A DNA stretch of 57,579 bases from Haplomitrium mnioides (taxonomy: Eukaryota > Marchantiophyta > Haplomitriopsida > Calobryales): NCBI GenBank assembly GCA_049999725.1, contig JBNGIS010017006.1:1-57579 (forward strand). The letters run 5' to 3'. Of the stretch, positions 23,756 through 35,209 are shown in pieces; the first letter of the stretch is position 1; every line of letters begins with the position of its first letter. Under the pieces are notes generated by a model that worked only from the letters and a program-made list of their open reading frames with translations, made no database searches and had not been told where the DNA came from. The translations under genes were made by a program, and so were the position numbers.

Positions 23756-23938
23756 ATTTTTGTTTTGTTTTTCTTTTTATATCAGGTTTTTATGGTCCCT
23801 CTATTATTTTTGCTTATTTTTAGTTTCAACAATCTATTCTATCTATTTTGCACCTCTTGTTTCTCTTCCTTAGATTTTAGTTCCTATTTGTAAAGTTAAA
23901 TCTTTCGCACGAGTCGCTTAAGCTTGAACCGGAGGATT
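23756..23938 (+). other. 3' untranslated stretch of G1 with weak polypurine tract
   Basis: This is AT-rich sequence between the pol stop and the LTR. The A/G-rich GAACCGGAGGAT just before 23,937 is a weak polypurine tract candidate. Nothing else is seen. Confidence 0.5.
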
Positions 23939-24567
23939 TGTTCCGATAAAAAGATGAGAAGGAATGTGTAATAGAAGAAGCATTGAAGACAAAGAAATAA
24001 GCTACTTGCATCTACATCAAAGAATTGCAAAGGATCAAGATCTACATCAATGTGTCATCAACTCTTCAACAAATAGAAAAACAAGATTGATTCTGTAATA
24101 GTTATATTTTGCTATATTAGAAATTTTGCTTTAGGCTAGACTGAAAGTAATGTGTAGATGGCAAGTTTGGGTACGTGCAAGCCAACTTTGATCAAGAAAC
24201 CAAAAGATTATAAAGAAATTCTAGGAAAATGGTTGATCCATATATGGTGAAAAAATTCTAAAAGAAGATGTGGGATGGTTTTTATATCCTTTCTTTCTTG
24301 TGGGTTGTTTAGTAGTCTGTTTTATATGTTGTAATTAAGAAGTCAAGAAACCGTACATAGAGCACAAGAGAAGACCAAAAAATGAGGTTTATCAACGATT
24401 GAGACTTGGTCAAAGTACTTGTCAATAGCAACAAGATGTAAATTGGGATACCGAACAAGGAAGATGGTGAGAAATTGATGAAGAAAATCCAAGAATGTTC
24501 AAATTGGTAGTGCAATGGGAAAATGTTTTCTTTTCTAGGAATTAGACATAGCTACGGTATGTTAGCG

Positions 24568-24570
<3 letters not shown>

Positions 24571-24616
<46 letters not shown>

Positions 24617-24626
24617 NNNNNNNNNN

Positions 24627-24673
<47 letters not shown>
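24571..24673. repeat. (TC)n microsatellite with an assembly gap
   Basis: Uninterrupted TC dinucleotides run from 24,571 to 24,616, then 10 N (24,617-24,626), then TC again to 24,673. The true length is unknown because the gap is a placeholder. Confidence 0.95.
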
Positions 24674-24678
<5 letters not shown>

Positions 24679-24739
24679 ATCACTCTGGCTTGCTTGCCTC
24701 CCTTGGAAGTTTATTGAAAAATGTTACTCTGGTTCTCCC

Positions 24740-24860
24740 AGAAGAGGTGATGAAAGAGATATGGAATCGAAATGTGGAGAATATGTTGCAAAATCAGCTT
24801 CATGGCGTGTGCCGAGAAGAACAAAAGATGTTTTTTGTGGAGATTGTAAGGAAGTTTTGA
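24740..24860 (+). pseudogene. Cargo gene remnant in the G1 3' LTR
   Basis: The plus frame reads EEVMKEIWNRNVENMLQ then REEQKMFFVEIVRKF. It lies within the part of the LTR homologous to the region of G3 that ends the methyltransferase-like cargo (33,300-33,900 minus), so it is probably the last remnant of the same cargo. No domain is recognised. Confidence 0.35.
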
Positions 24861-27800
24861 TCATGCTGATGTTTGTAGTATAATATGGTTGTGCCTCTAA
24901 GTATTGGAAAACTAGTAGATGGGAAGAAATAGAGGTAGTGGAAATTACAAAAAAGAGAAATCATGTCAACTGGGTTAGTGAAGCTACGGTGTTCAGACTA
25001 CTTGGAAGGATATGTGAATCGACTTCATGTACAGTCCTATAGAGGGCATGTGTTGTCAACATTCTGCTTCAAAGTTATTTGAGTTATTCCGATGGTGATG
25101 CTCTCATTGTGCAGTTGAGTTAGTAAGTTGTATGTGGTTGTTCCTTTGTCTATATCTATGTGTTAGTTTCTGTGTTATATATTGGTTTCCTTGGGGTGAT
25201 GTATGGATGTTGAGGCTAGCAACAAAAGTCCAACCTCAAAGAAAAAGGGCATGCCTCTTTGTTTTTATGAGTTTCTCAAATTGACTATTTCCTGTAATGT
25301 CTAGAGCATAAGAAAACAGACTCACCCCGGAAAAAAGAAGTCATGCTCTGTGTTGGGTGTTTCCTCCTATTTGTGTTTGTAAAAGGTGCATTCAAGTTCA
25401 ATGGATTTCAGCCTAAGTTGCACAAACTAAGTTATTGGCCATTGGATTTGCACGGTTGGTTTGTTAGTTGAGCATTGGTAGCTCTTAAAATCTTGAGAAG
25501 ATGGACCTCGAAGTTCTTAGCACATGTATTAATTCATGTTAGTAAAGAGCTCTCACTTGCCACATTTGAGTTTTGGTCAACTACATACCCTTTTCATTTG
25601 CATCCCTCCTCTGTCTACCGGAAATCATTTTTCATTGTCGTATATGTTGAAGAATTTGTTCTTAGGTTCAGATCATCTTGAATTACCACATGATTTCTCA
25701 CAATTATTAATTTCTTACATTTCGTTAAGAGCTGTCTCACCTCCACTACCTTTTATTCATAGGTTTTGTGCTATTTCCTTCATTTTATCCATAGGTCCCT
25801 CACATTTCTCTTCCTCTCAAGCGTAGGTTCCAAGCCATTCTTCTTCTTTTACCTACGAGATCCGATATCTCTTCCACTTGGTCTTGGACCATGGGTCCCT
25901 TCGAATACCTGATGGTCCCATCTTTTGTCTAGTCCTTTGTCGTCGTCTGACGTTGTTTTCAACTTGGAAATTGGATCGACGCACCCGATAGCCTGTACCT
26001 CTGACATCACCCCTTGACCTGATAGCTTCCTGATGACTTGTCTTTAGTGCCTGATAACTTCCACATGGATTTAATCTACTTACTGGTCCCTCTTCATATC
26101 CATTAGTCTCAAGCTTTATTTGATGGTAGCTCCACATTGTCGGAGTCACCGCTTCATTCCCTTGCTCGGATTTTTCAGAGTCATCGCTTCTTTCCTTGTT
26201 TCCGCTCTATCAAAGTCACCGCTTGGTTTCCTATTTCTGTTCTATTAGAGTCACCATTTCTATCCATAGCCAATGTTTTGGTGTCCCCATTTTGGCCCCT
26301 CCCCCCTTCACCCCGTCTAGGACCCATCTGAGTTGCCATTTCATCCTAGATCCAATCTATCGGACTTGCACTTATGTCTATTCAGACCTCTTGGAATATG
26401 TTTGGGTGCAGACTCTGACACCATGAATTGCCGTCTGATTCTTGTCTCCTTGGTTTCCTCAAGGTCCATTAAGTCACACCCCTTCCTATTATAATGGCTA
26501 GAAGACGTTCTTCATGTTTCGATTGCGCTAGCTGACCTTGTATCCTGTAATGCCCATGTTTAGCTGTATCCAAAAAGTGGCATAACTCTTCGTGACCTAT
26601 CTGTGGCTATGATTTTGTGTTTCACACTATTTTGATTCCTCATTCCTCATTTTGGTTAGTCGCCCGTAGGAATACTCACACCAATGATGCAAAAGTTAGA
26701 TTGATGAAGACAACCACTATACTACAAACATTGGATGCTGAAAGAATCTACTATTTCTTCTCTTCTCTCTCTCCCATTTTCCCACCCTCAAGAGGACTCC
26801 TCTCCCTAAACCTTTGCCTAGTTTGTTTAATATAATAGTGGTATATACCAGAATGGGGTTTGATGGCTTTTGTGATGGTCAATTGTTGATTGATGCTCTC
26901 CAAATTGATGGTTTGGACAATAAAATAGCTATGTTGAACTATCCTTGTATGGTGATGGGGTTAGATGACTATGAAGATGGTCAATTGTTGATTGATGCTT
27001 TCTAAATTGATAAACTAGATGACCAAATAGCTATGTTTAACTATGTTGGTATAAATGGTGATAGGGCTTGATGGTTGTAGTGATGGTCAATTGTTGAGTG
27101 ATGCTCTCTCAATCAATGGTTTGGATGACCAAATAGTTATGCTTGCGATGGTGGTATATACGAAGATGGGGTTCGATGGTTGTGGTGATGGTCAATTTTT
27201 AAGTGATGCTCTCCAAATTGATGGTTTGGACAACCAAATAAATATGTTGAACTATGGTGGTAAGAACGGTGATGGGGTGGAAAGTTGTAGTGATGGTTAG
27301 TTATTGAGTGATGTTCTTAAAGCTTATGGTTTGAAGGATCAAATAGATATGTTGAAATATGAAAATATATGCGGTGATGGGGTTCAATGGTTATGATGAT
27401 GGTCAATTGTTGGGTCATGATCTCAAAATTAACGGTTTAGATGACCAAATAGTTATGTTGAACGATGGTAGTATATATCGTGATGGGGTTGGATGATTGT
27501 GGTGATAGTCAATCATTCGGTGATGCTCTAAAAATTGATGGTTTGGACAACCAAATAGGTATGTTGAACTATGGTGGTATATATAGTGATGGGGTTTGAT
27601 GGTTGTGGTGATAGTCAATTGTTGAGTCATGATCTCAAAATTCATGGCTTTGACGACCAAACAGTTATGTTGAAATATGGTGGTATATACGGTGATGGGG
27701 TTTGATGGTTATAGTGATGGTAAATTGTTGACTAATGCTCTCAAAATTGCTGGTTTAGATGACCAAATAGCTATGTTGAACTACAGTGGTATATACAGTG

Positions 27801-28776
27801 ATTGGGTGTGATGGTTGTGGTGATGGTCAATTGTTGAGTAATGCTATCCAAGTTGATGGTTTGGAAGACCAAATAGTTATATTGAATGATGGTGGTATAT
27901 ATGAAGATGGGGTTTGATGGTTGTGGTGATGATCAATTGTTGAGTGATGCTCTCCAAACTACGGTGGTATATACAATGATGGAGCTTGATGAGTATGGTG
28001 ATCGTCAATTGTTGAGTGATGCTCTCCAAATTAATGGTTATGACTACCAAATCGTTATATTGAACAATGGTGGTTTTTACGGGAATGGGATTCAATGCTT
28101 GTGGTTATGGTCAATCGTTGAGTGATGCTCTCTGAGTTGATGGTTTGGACCACCAAATAGCTATCTTGAACAAAAGTGGTATATATGGCGATAGGGTTCA
28201 ATGGTTGTAGTGATGGTCAATTGTTGAGTGATGCTCTCTAAATTAATGGTTTGGATGACCAAATAGTTATATTGAACTTTGGTGGTTTATATGGTGATGG
28301 GGTTGGATAGTTGTGGTGATGGTCAGTTGTTGAGCGATGCTCTTAAAATTGATGGTTTGGACGACCAAATAGTTATGTTGAATTATGGTGGTGTATACGA
28401 GGATGGGGTTTGATGGTTGTGGTGATGGTCAATTGTTGAGATAGGATCTCAAAATTGATGGTTTGGATGACCAAATAGTTATATTGAACTATCGTGGTGT
28501 ATACCGGGATGTGGTTTGATAGGTATCATGATGGTCAATTGTTAACTGATGCTCTCCAAATTGATGGTTTGGACAGCTGAATAATTATGCTGAATTTTGG
28601 TTGTATGGTGATGGGGTTGGATGATTGTGATGATGGTCAAGTGTTGATTCATGCTCTCTAAATTGATGGTTTGAACAACCAAATAGTTATGCTTAACTTT
28701 GTATGTATATATGGTTTTAGCATTCGATAGGTGTGGTAATCATCAATTGTTGAGTGATGCTCTCCAAATTGATGGT

Positions 28777-28786
28777 NNNNNNNNNN
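28777..28786. other. Assembly gap (10 N) inside the tandem array
   Basis: The ten N lie within a 106-bp unit. The array length around it may be collapsed. Confidence 0.95.
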
Positions 28787-31462
28787 ATGTTGAACGATGG
28801 TGGTATTTAAGGCAATAGGTTTCAATGCTTGTGGTAGTTGTCAATTGTTGAGTGATGCTCTCCAAATTGACGATTTGTATGACAAAATAGTTATCTTTAG
28901 CAAAAGTGGTTATATACGGGGAATCTGATGGGGTTCAATGGTTGTAGAGATAGTCAACAGTGAGTGATGCGGGATGGAGTTCAATGGTTGTCGTGATGGT
29001 CAGTTGTTTATTGATGCTTTTCAAATTGATGGTTTGGACAACCAAATAGTTATGTTAAACTATCAGTGTATGGTGATGGGGTTGGATGATTTTGGTGATG
29101 GTCAATTGTTGATTGATGCTCTCCAAATTGATGGTTCGGACAACCAAATAGCTATGTTTAACTATGTTGGTATATATGGTGATGGCGTTCGATGGCTTTG
29201 ATGATGGTGGATTGTTGAGTGATGCTCTGAGAATTGATGGTTTGGACAACCAAATAGGTACGTTGAACTATGGTGGTATGCACATTGATAGGGTTGGATG
29301 GTTGTGGTGATGGTCAATTGTTGAGTGATGCTCTCAAAATTGATGGTCTCGACGACCAAAGAGTTATGTTATTCTATGGTGGTATATACGGTGATGGAGT
29401 TGTATGGTTGTGGTGATGGCCAATTGTTGAGTCATGATGCCAAAATGGATTGTTTGGACAACCAAATGGTAATGTTTACCTATGGTTGTATAAATGGTTT
29501 TGGCGTTTGACGATTGTAGTGATGGTCAATTGTTGAGTGATGCTCTCAAAATTGATGGTTTGGACGACCAAATAGCTGTGTTTGACTATTGTGGTATATA
29601 CAAGGATGGGGCTCAATGGCTGTCGTGATGGCTAGTTGTTTATTGATGCTTTCTGAATTGATGGTTTGGACCACCAAATAGTTCTCTTGAACTATCGCTA
29701 TATGGCGATGGGGTAAGATGACTGTAGTGATGGTCAATTGTTGAGTAATGCTCTCCTAGTTGATCGTTTGGACTACCAAATAGTTATGTTGAACTATAAT
29801 GATAGATATGGGGATGGGGTTTATGGTCAATTGTTGAGTCATGATCTCAAAGTTGATGGTTCGGACGACCAAACAGTTATGTTGAACTATGGTGGTATAT
29901 ATAGTGATGGGGTTCCTTGTTGTGGTGATGGTCAATTGTTGAGTCATGATCGCAAAATTGATGGTCTGAATGACCAAATGGCTATGTTGAACTATGCTAG
30001 TACAAACAAAAATTTAGGTGGAATGTTCTGGTGATGGTAAGTTGTTAAGTAATGCTCTTGAAATTTAGTTTTTGGACTACCAAATAGTTTTTATGAACTA
30101 TCGTTGAATGATGATGGGGCTTGATGATTGTGGTGATGGTCACTTGTTGAGTGATGCTCTATAAGTTGATGGTTTGGATGACCAAATATTATGCTGAACT
30201 ATGGTGGTATATTCAGTGATGGGGTTTGATGGTTGTCGTGTCGGTCAATTGTTGAGTGATGTTATCAAAATTGATGGTTTGGACAATGAAATAGTTATCT
30301 CAAACTATGGTGGTATACACAATTATTGGGTTGGATGGCTGTGGTGATGGTCAATTTTTGAGTCATGATCTCAAAGTTCATGGTTTGGACGACAAAACAG
30401 TTATGTTGAACCATAGTAGTATGTTGAGCTATGGTGGTTTATGCGACAATGGGGTTTGATTGTTGCTATGATGGTCAATTGTTCAAAAATGCTCTTTTAA
30501 TTGTTGGTTTGGATAACCAAGTACGTATCTTGAACTATGGTGGTATATATGGTGATATGGTTGGACAGTTGTGTTGATGGTAAATTGTTGAGTGATGCTC
30601 TCCAAATTCATGGTTTGGACAACTAAATAGTTTTGTTGAACTATGGTGGTTTAGACAGTGATGGCGTTTGATAATTGCAATGATGGTCAATTGTTGAGTC
30701 ATGATCTCAAAATTGGCGGTTTGGATAACTAAACAGTCATGGTCAACTATAGTGGTATATACAATGATGGGGTTCAATAGTTGTGGTGATGGTAAGTTGT
30801 TGAGTGATGCTCTTTAAATTTATATTTTGGTTATGTTGAACTATTGTTGTATTGTCATGCGGTTGGATGATTGTGGTTTTGGTCAATTCTTTGATGGTTG
30901 TGGTTATAGTCAATTTTTTGTCATGTTTTAAAAGCTGATGGTTTGGATAACCAAATAGTTATGTTGAACTATAGTGATATGTACGATGATAGGTAGCGAT
31001 GGTTAATTGGAGAGTGATGCTCTTGAAATTGATAGTTTGGACAACCAAATAGCTATGTTGAGCTATGGTGGTGTATACAAGGATGGGGTTTGATGGCTGT
31101 GGTAATGGTCAATTTTGAGTGATGCTCTCAAAATTGATGGTTTGGACAACTAAATAGTTATGTTGAACTATGGTGGTATATAGGACGAAGGGTTTGAATG
31201 GTTGTGATGATGGTTAGTTGTAGAGTGATGCTCTTTAAATTGATGATTTGGATGACCAAATAGGGATGTTGAGATATAGTGGTATATACAATGATTGGGT
31301 TAAATGGTTGTGATGATGGTCAATTGTTCAGTGATGCTCTTAAAAATGATGGTTTGGATGATCAAATAGTTATGTTAAACTATGGTGGTATACACGGTGA
31401 TGGGGATCAATGGTTGTGGTGATGGTAAATTTTTGAGTGATGCTCATGAAATTGATGGTTTG

Positions 31463-31467
31463 GATAA
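31463..31467. repeat. Target site duplication GATAA, left copy, for G3
   Basis: GATAA lies in the array unit at the G3 border. The right copy at 49,177 reads GATAC, which equals GATA followed by the next array bases, so one base has been lost. Confidence 0.6.
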
Positions 31468-31499
31468 TGTTTTTCTTGTGTGGGGGCTTAGAGAGAGGA

Positions 31500-33330
31500 T
31501 ACTTTGCCTTAGTAAAATGGGGGTAGTGGAAGGCAGCGGGTTCATCTCAATTGCAATGTCTGTAGTATAGTAGCAATCTTCTCATAACAAGATTTTGCAG
31601 CAACGAAGGGGAGTACTCCTGCAGGCAACATGTTAGAATGAGAAGTTGTGAACAATAACAACCAGGAACACAAAATTGAAGCTATCAATGGGTTTCTTGG
31701 TAACTTTAATGTCACTGGTCGAAGATGACACTAGAAGGTATGAATTACTTCAAGTGAGGAATTGAAGGGGAAAACAGAGAAATCAATCCAAAATGGTTGT
31801 GACTAGATGGATTCTAGGCAGAACAAGAATAGGAAGGATTGGGCATTGATCCTCAACACTAGAATCCAGCTTTAAGGATATTCTGACAAAGCAGAGCATG
31901 GTCAATGCAAGTCTGATAGATCGGATCGAGGTTAAGTTGGGGATTCCAAAGAGCGGATAGGAATCAAAATGGGGACTCAAACGAAGTGGGTTGGAACCAA
32001 AATGATGACTCCAATGGAACGGATAGGGAACAAAATGGTGACTTTGATAGAATAGATATAGGACAAAATAGTGACATTGATAGAATAGATATACCAGCAA
32101 GTATAGCTGTAGAGCCAATTGTTAAAAAGGGAGACCGTCTATGGGTTTGGCTGACACAGGCTTTATCAAGCACTAAAGACAAGGCGTCAGGTTGTTTATT
32201 GGGTCAGGGGATTTTCAAGTTGACGTGAGAGGTACGGGTTGTCAAGCGCGACGTTCCAACTTCCCAGTTGAGAACGACGCTAGGCGGCGGGGATGGACAG
32301 GTCAAAAGAAGACCTATGGCTACTTATCTGGACCAGTGGTCTCAGACTAGGTCGATAAGGTTATTGGGACCTACGGATAAAAGAAGAAGGAGGAGGACCT
32401 AAGGATGAAAGAAGAGAAAGGTGAGGGATCTAGAGATAAAGGAAGAAAAGGCTAGTCAGAACCTCGACATGAGGCAAGGAACAAATCTCAACAAAGTTTC
32501 CAGTGTGAGCATGTTTGGGTGAGGTAAACGTGAGGGATAATCTTATACAAATGAGACTATGATTTGTGTCTTCCCACTTTAAGACAGGGACGTGAGGGAC
32601 AAGACCTTGCAATCGACAACCACAGATGAGGCTAATATGAACTCTTTACTCTTATAAGGTGATACACATTCTAAGGACACAACGGTCCATGTTCTCATGA
32701 ATCCAATAGCCAACTAATACTCAACTCACCAAGCCAACAAAGTAGGACCAAATGGCCGATAATTTAGTTTGTGCAACTTAGACTGAAATCCATACAACTC
32801 AAATAAACCACTTACAAACACAAAGAGGAGGCATTACACAACACATAGCAATACTTCTTTATATCAAACGGAGTCTTTTTTCTTAGCCTCTGGACACTAA
32901 CAATGAACAACTAGCAAGAGGAACAACAAAAAGGAAAGAGGCAAGCCCATTATTTTGATATTGGCCTTCTGTTTCTTGCCTCAACATCACAATATTAACC
33001 CAAGTAATACGACACAAAATGGAGATACTATCTCCTTTAAGTGGTTTGATCACAACACAAATAGAACTAGCACCCATACACATAGAGGAAGATATAAGAA
33101 CACATACATATGACACTAACCAGACCCCAAGGTTGGAGCATAGCTATTGGAACATCTCTATAACCCTTGAAGTAGAATGTTGATAACTTTGACTCTCAAT
33201 GAAAACTGTACAAGAGGTAGATTCATTCTACTTTTAAAATAGACTCATCACAACACTTTCACTACCACATACTTTATGGATTCTCTTTTTCTTGTTTTTT
33301 ACTATCGCTTCTTCGTCATATCCACCAATC
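31500..33330 (-). other. Terminal part of the G3 LTR, no gene seen
   Basis: This is collinear in reverse complement with the G1 3' LTR from about 25,100 to 26,800. Open frames on either strand are short and not conserved in the G1 copy. I see no domain. Confidence 0.6.
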
Positions 33331-35205
33331 TCACATATTTGGATCTTCTTTTGAACCTTGACATGGCTTGATTCTTTCTTTGTCCACAACCAGAGCAACA
33401 TCATTCTTATCAAAACATATCAACATATACCATGACATCTTCTCCTCAATCAATTCTTCACACTGCGACAACACATCTTCTCTTGGTCTCCAAAATGAAA
33501 AGAGATTCACCGAGGTTACCATTTTGGCCTACATTCTCTAGCTATATTCAATTCTCAAAAAGAAAACTTTTCTTGCTGCACCATCAATTAAAATGTTGTT
33601 GGACTTTCTTCATCAATTTCTTACTGTCCTGCTTGTTTGGTATCCCTAGTTTCATCTCATTTATGTTGACAAATGCCTTTCCTTCACCGATTCTTAAACG
33701 TTGATGAATTTGATTCCCAAATCTCTTCTTTTCTAAACTTTTACTTCTTAACTACAAACATACAAAAAGACTATGAAACAGACCCACAAGAAAGAAAACA
33801 CATAAAACCATCCCACAACACTTTTTTGAAATTGCTCACCATATTTTGATCAACCACTTCTTTGGAAATTTGTAATGGCCGATTGGTCTCTGGATTGGAG
33901 TTGGTTTGCGCTTGCCCATACTTGCTAGCTAAACATTGATTTAAATCTAAACTAAAGCATATTTTCAAATATAACAAAGCTTCAGCATCTACGACCACTA
34001 AAGAGTCTTGTTGGGACTATCCTGTCCCAGAAATCGCAACATAATCACCATATACACATGCAATACTAAGAGGAACAAGCTTCTTATGGTACACATATAC
34101 AATCTACAACTCGATCACATCGAATGGCAAAGAAGCCATCGTCAAAACTCTCTAAGGAATATAAATAGATTGACGTCTATCATATTTCACTGCGATGCAA
34201 TTTTGCATCAACTTTAAAGCACAGACAAGGCTTGTGTTGGACCTAGAGCAAAGATCCAAAATCCAATCTTGATCTATTGTTAAATGGTCAATGAAAAATT
34301 TATACAAAGCTTGAGGCTTTTGGCAAACATTCATAAGAGCATAATCTCTTGGATGCTTAAGCTTTGCAGATATAGCCGGGCAGCTAAAAACACTTCGTAT
34401 AATTTGGTGAGGATGACCAGTGGCATCATCATCTTGCAAGTTGAAGAGCTTCATGCTCTACTTGCTCTCCTTCATCCAATAACCCATAGTCCAATACTCC
34501 TGAGCATGAGCAATTCGAGGACCACTTGAATGATGAATATTATTTTTGTTCTTGTAGTAACAAAAACAAGCACATGAGAGAAAGGAAAAATAAAATACAT
34601 AAACTAGCAGATCAAAAAATCAAAAAGCAACTTATTAGACATTGTGGTTGATAACACAACAAACCTCTAGTAAAGCGTCCTCAACAATGCCAAACTGTTG
34701 CAAAGAGTGGATAATTACAAAAGACCAAAACTCCAAAGTAGTAATAGCTATAAAAGAAGAAATCAAGTCCAAAATATCATCCTTTGTAAAGGGTTCCAAA
34801 TCATCATGCTTACATTCCTTAAGGTTTTAACCGTAAGAAATATCAACAACAAGTGAAACATCTTGGTTTCACTAAACCCTTCAACTATCAAGCATTACAC
34901 TCACCATGGACTTCATAATATGCCATGTTGAGTCCATCGACAAAGGACATTAAGTTCTCATCTTGATCATCAGAACCTCCTTCTGTTAGAAGGGAAAAAG
35001 TTTCATTGAATTGTTTCGCCTTCCATTCTCTTGCTTTCTGGCAGTAAATCAAAAAAGCATGGGGTAGGAGACAAGAGTTGGGGATTGATCTTTATCAGCG
35101 GTGGCTTCTTTGACCTCTAATTGTTTTCTATTTTTAGCAGCAGCCACCAATGTTTTGGCCAACTACAGTTTGGAAATTTTGTCGACTTGTAAGAAAATTG
35201 ATTGC
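33331..35205 (-). pseudogene. Methyltransferase-like cargo gene remnant in the G3 LTR
   Basis: Minus-strand open segments follow one another. They are about 35,080-35,205 (VDKISKLQLAKTLVAAAKN), 34,903-35,040 (KAREWKAKQFNETFSLL, acidic, then FVDGLNMAYYEVHG up to a GTGAGT that resembles a splice donor), about 34,655-34,836 (FTKDDILDLISSF), 34,152-34,454, 33,771-33,998 (VVVDAEALLYLKICFS) and 33,331-33,522. The 34,152-34,454 segment reads QKPQALYKFFIDHL then WILDLCSRSNTSLVCALKL and NCIAVKYDRRQ. This fits the N6/N4 DNA methyltransferase pattern (KP..L...I, LDPFSGSGTT..AA, GIE.D) with the SAM-binding Gly lost. No D/S/N-PP-Y/W catalytic motif was found. It may be a captured host gene. Confidence 0.55.
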
Positions 35206-35209
35206 CACT

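Larger units (their letters stand above)
19652..26831 (+). mobile_element. Gypsy element G1, 5'-truncated and lacking RT and RNase H
   Basis: In order, the plus strand has a gag leader remnant (19,652-19,784), gag, protease, integrase with polyprotein C-terminus (stop near 23,755), a 3' untranslated stretch, and a 3' LTR from 23,939 that runs to the 106-bp array. The 5' side is cut by the G2 LTR at 19,651. The protein order is standard for Ty3/gypsy except that protease joins directly to the RNase H-integrase spacer. The element is therefore an internally deleted copy that would have needed RT from elsewhere, or it decayed after insertion. Confidence 0.8.
23939..26831 (+). mobile_element. 3' LTR of G1 (~2.9 kb)
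   Basis: It starts TGTTCCGATAAAAAG just after the G1 3' untranslated stretch and ends ..TTTGTTTA at the array. Its first ~160 bp match the G3 start (49,060-49,176) and 24,114-26,831 matches 33,980-31,468, both in inverted orientation. Shared landmarks include GATGTGGGATGG / TTGTGGGATGG, TGCACAAACTAAGTTAT near 25,420 against 32,770, and TACTATACTACA near the end. It lacks the GC-rich module and most of the cargo that G3 carries. The end base (TA instead of CA) fits a C-to-T type mutation, and the precise end is uncertain by a few bases. Confidence 0.7.
26832..31467. repeat. 106-bp tandem array, block 1 (~44 units)
   Basis: The unit runs approximately GATGCTCTCAAAATTGATGG, TTTGGACGACCAAATAGTTA, TGTTGAACTATGGTGGTATA, TACGGTGATGGGGTTTGATG, GTTGTGGTGATGGTCAATTG, TTGAGT. 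Units are all in one orientation and vary by roughly 10-25%. The length is not a multiple of three, so the many short open frames on both strands are periodic artefacts. Each unit has a small inverted core TTTGG-N4-CCAAA. A second unit type has GTCATGATCTC in place of GTGATGCTCTC. The block has a 10-N gap at 28,777-28,786. Its left border is the G1 3' LTR and its right border is the G3 LTR. Confidence 0.9.

Noticed and set aside
24523-24717. Ser/Leu-repeat protein across the TC tract
   Set aside because: Translation of a dinucleotide repeat with an N gap; not a gene.
26832-31467. CRISPR-like or protein-coding tandem repeat
   Set aside because: Units are ~106 bp, contiguous and diverged with no unique spacers, and the 106-bp period is not a multiple of three, so open frames do not continue across units.
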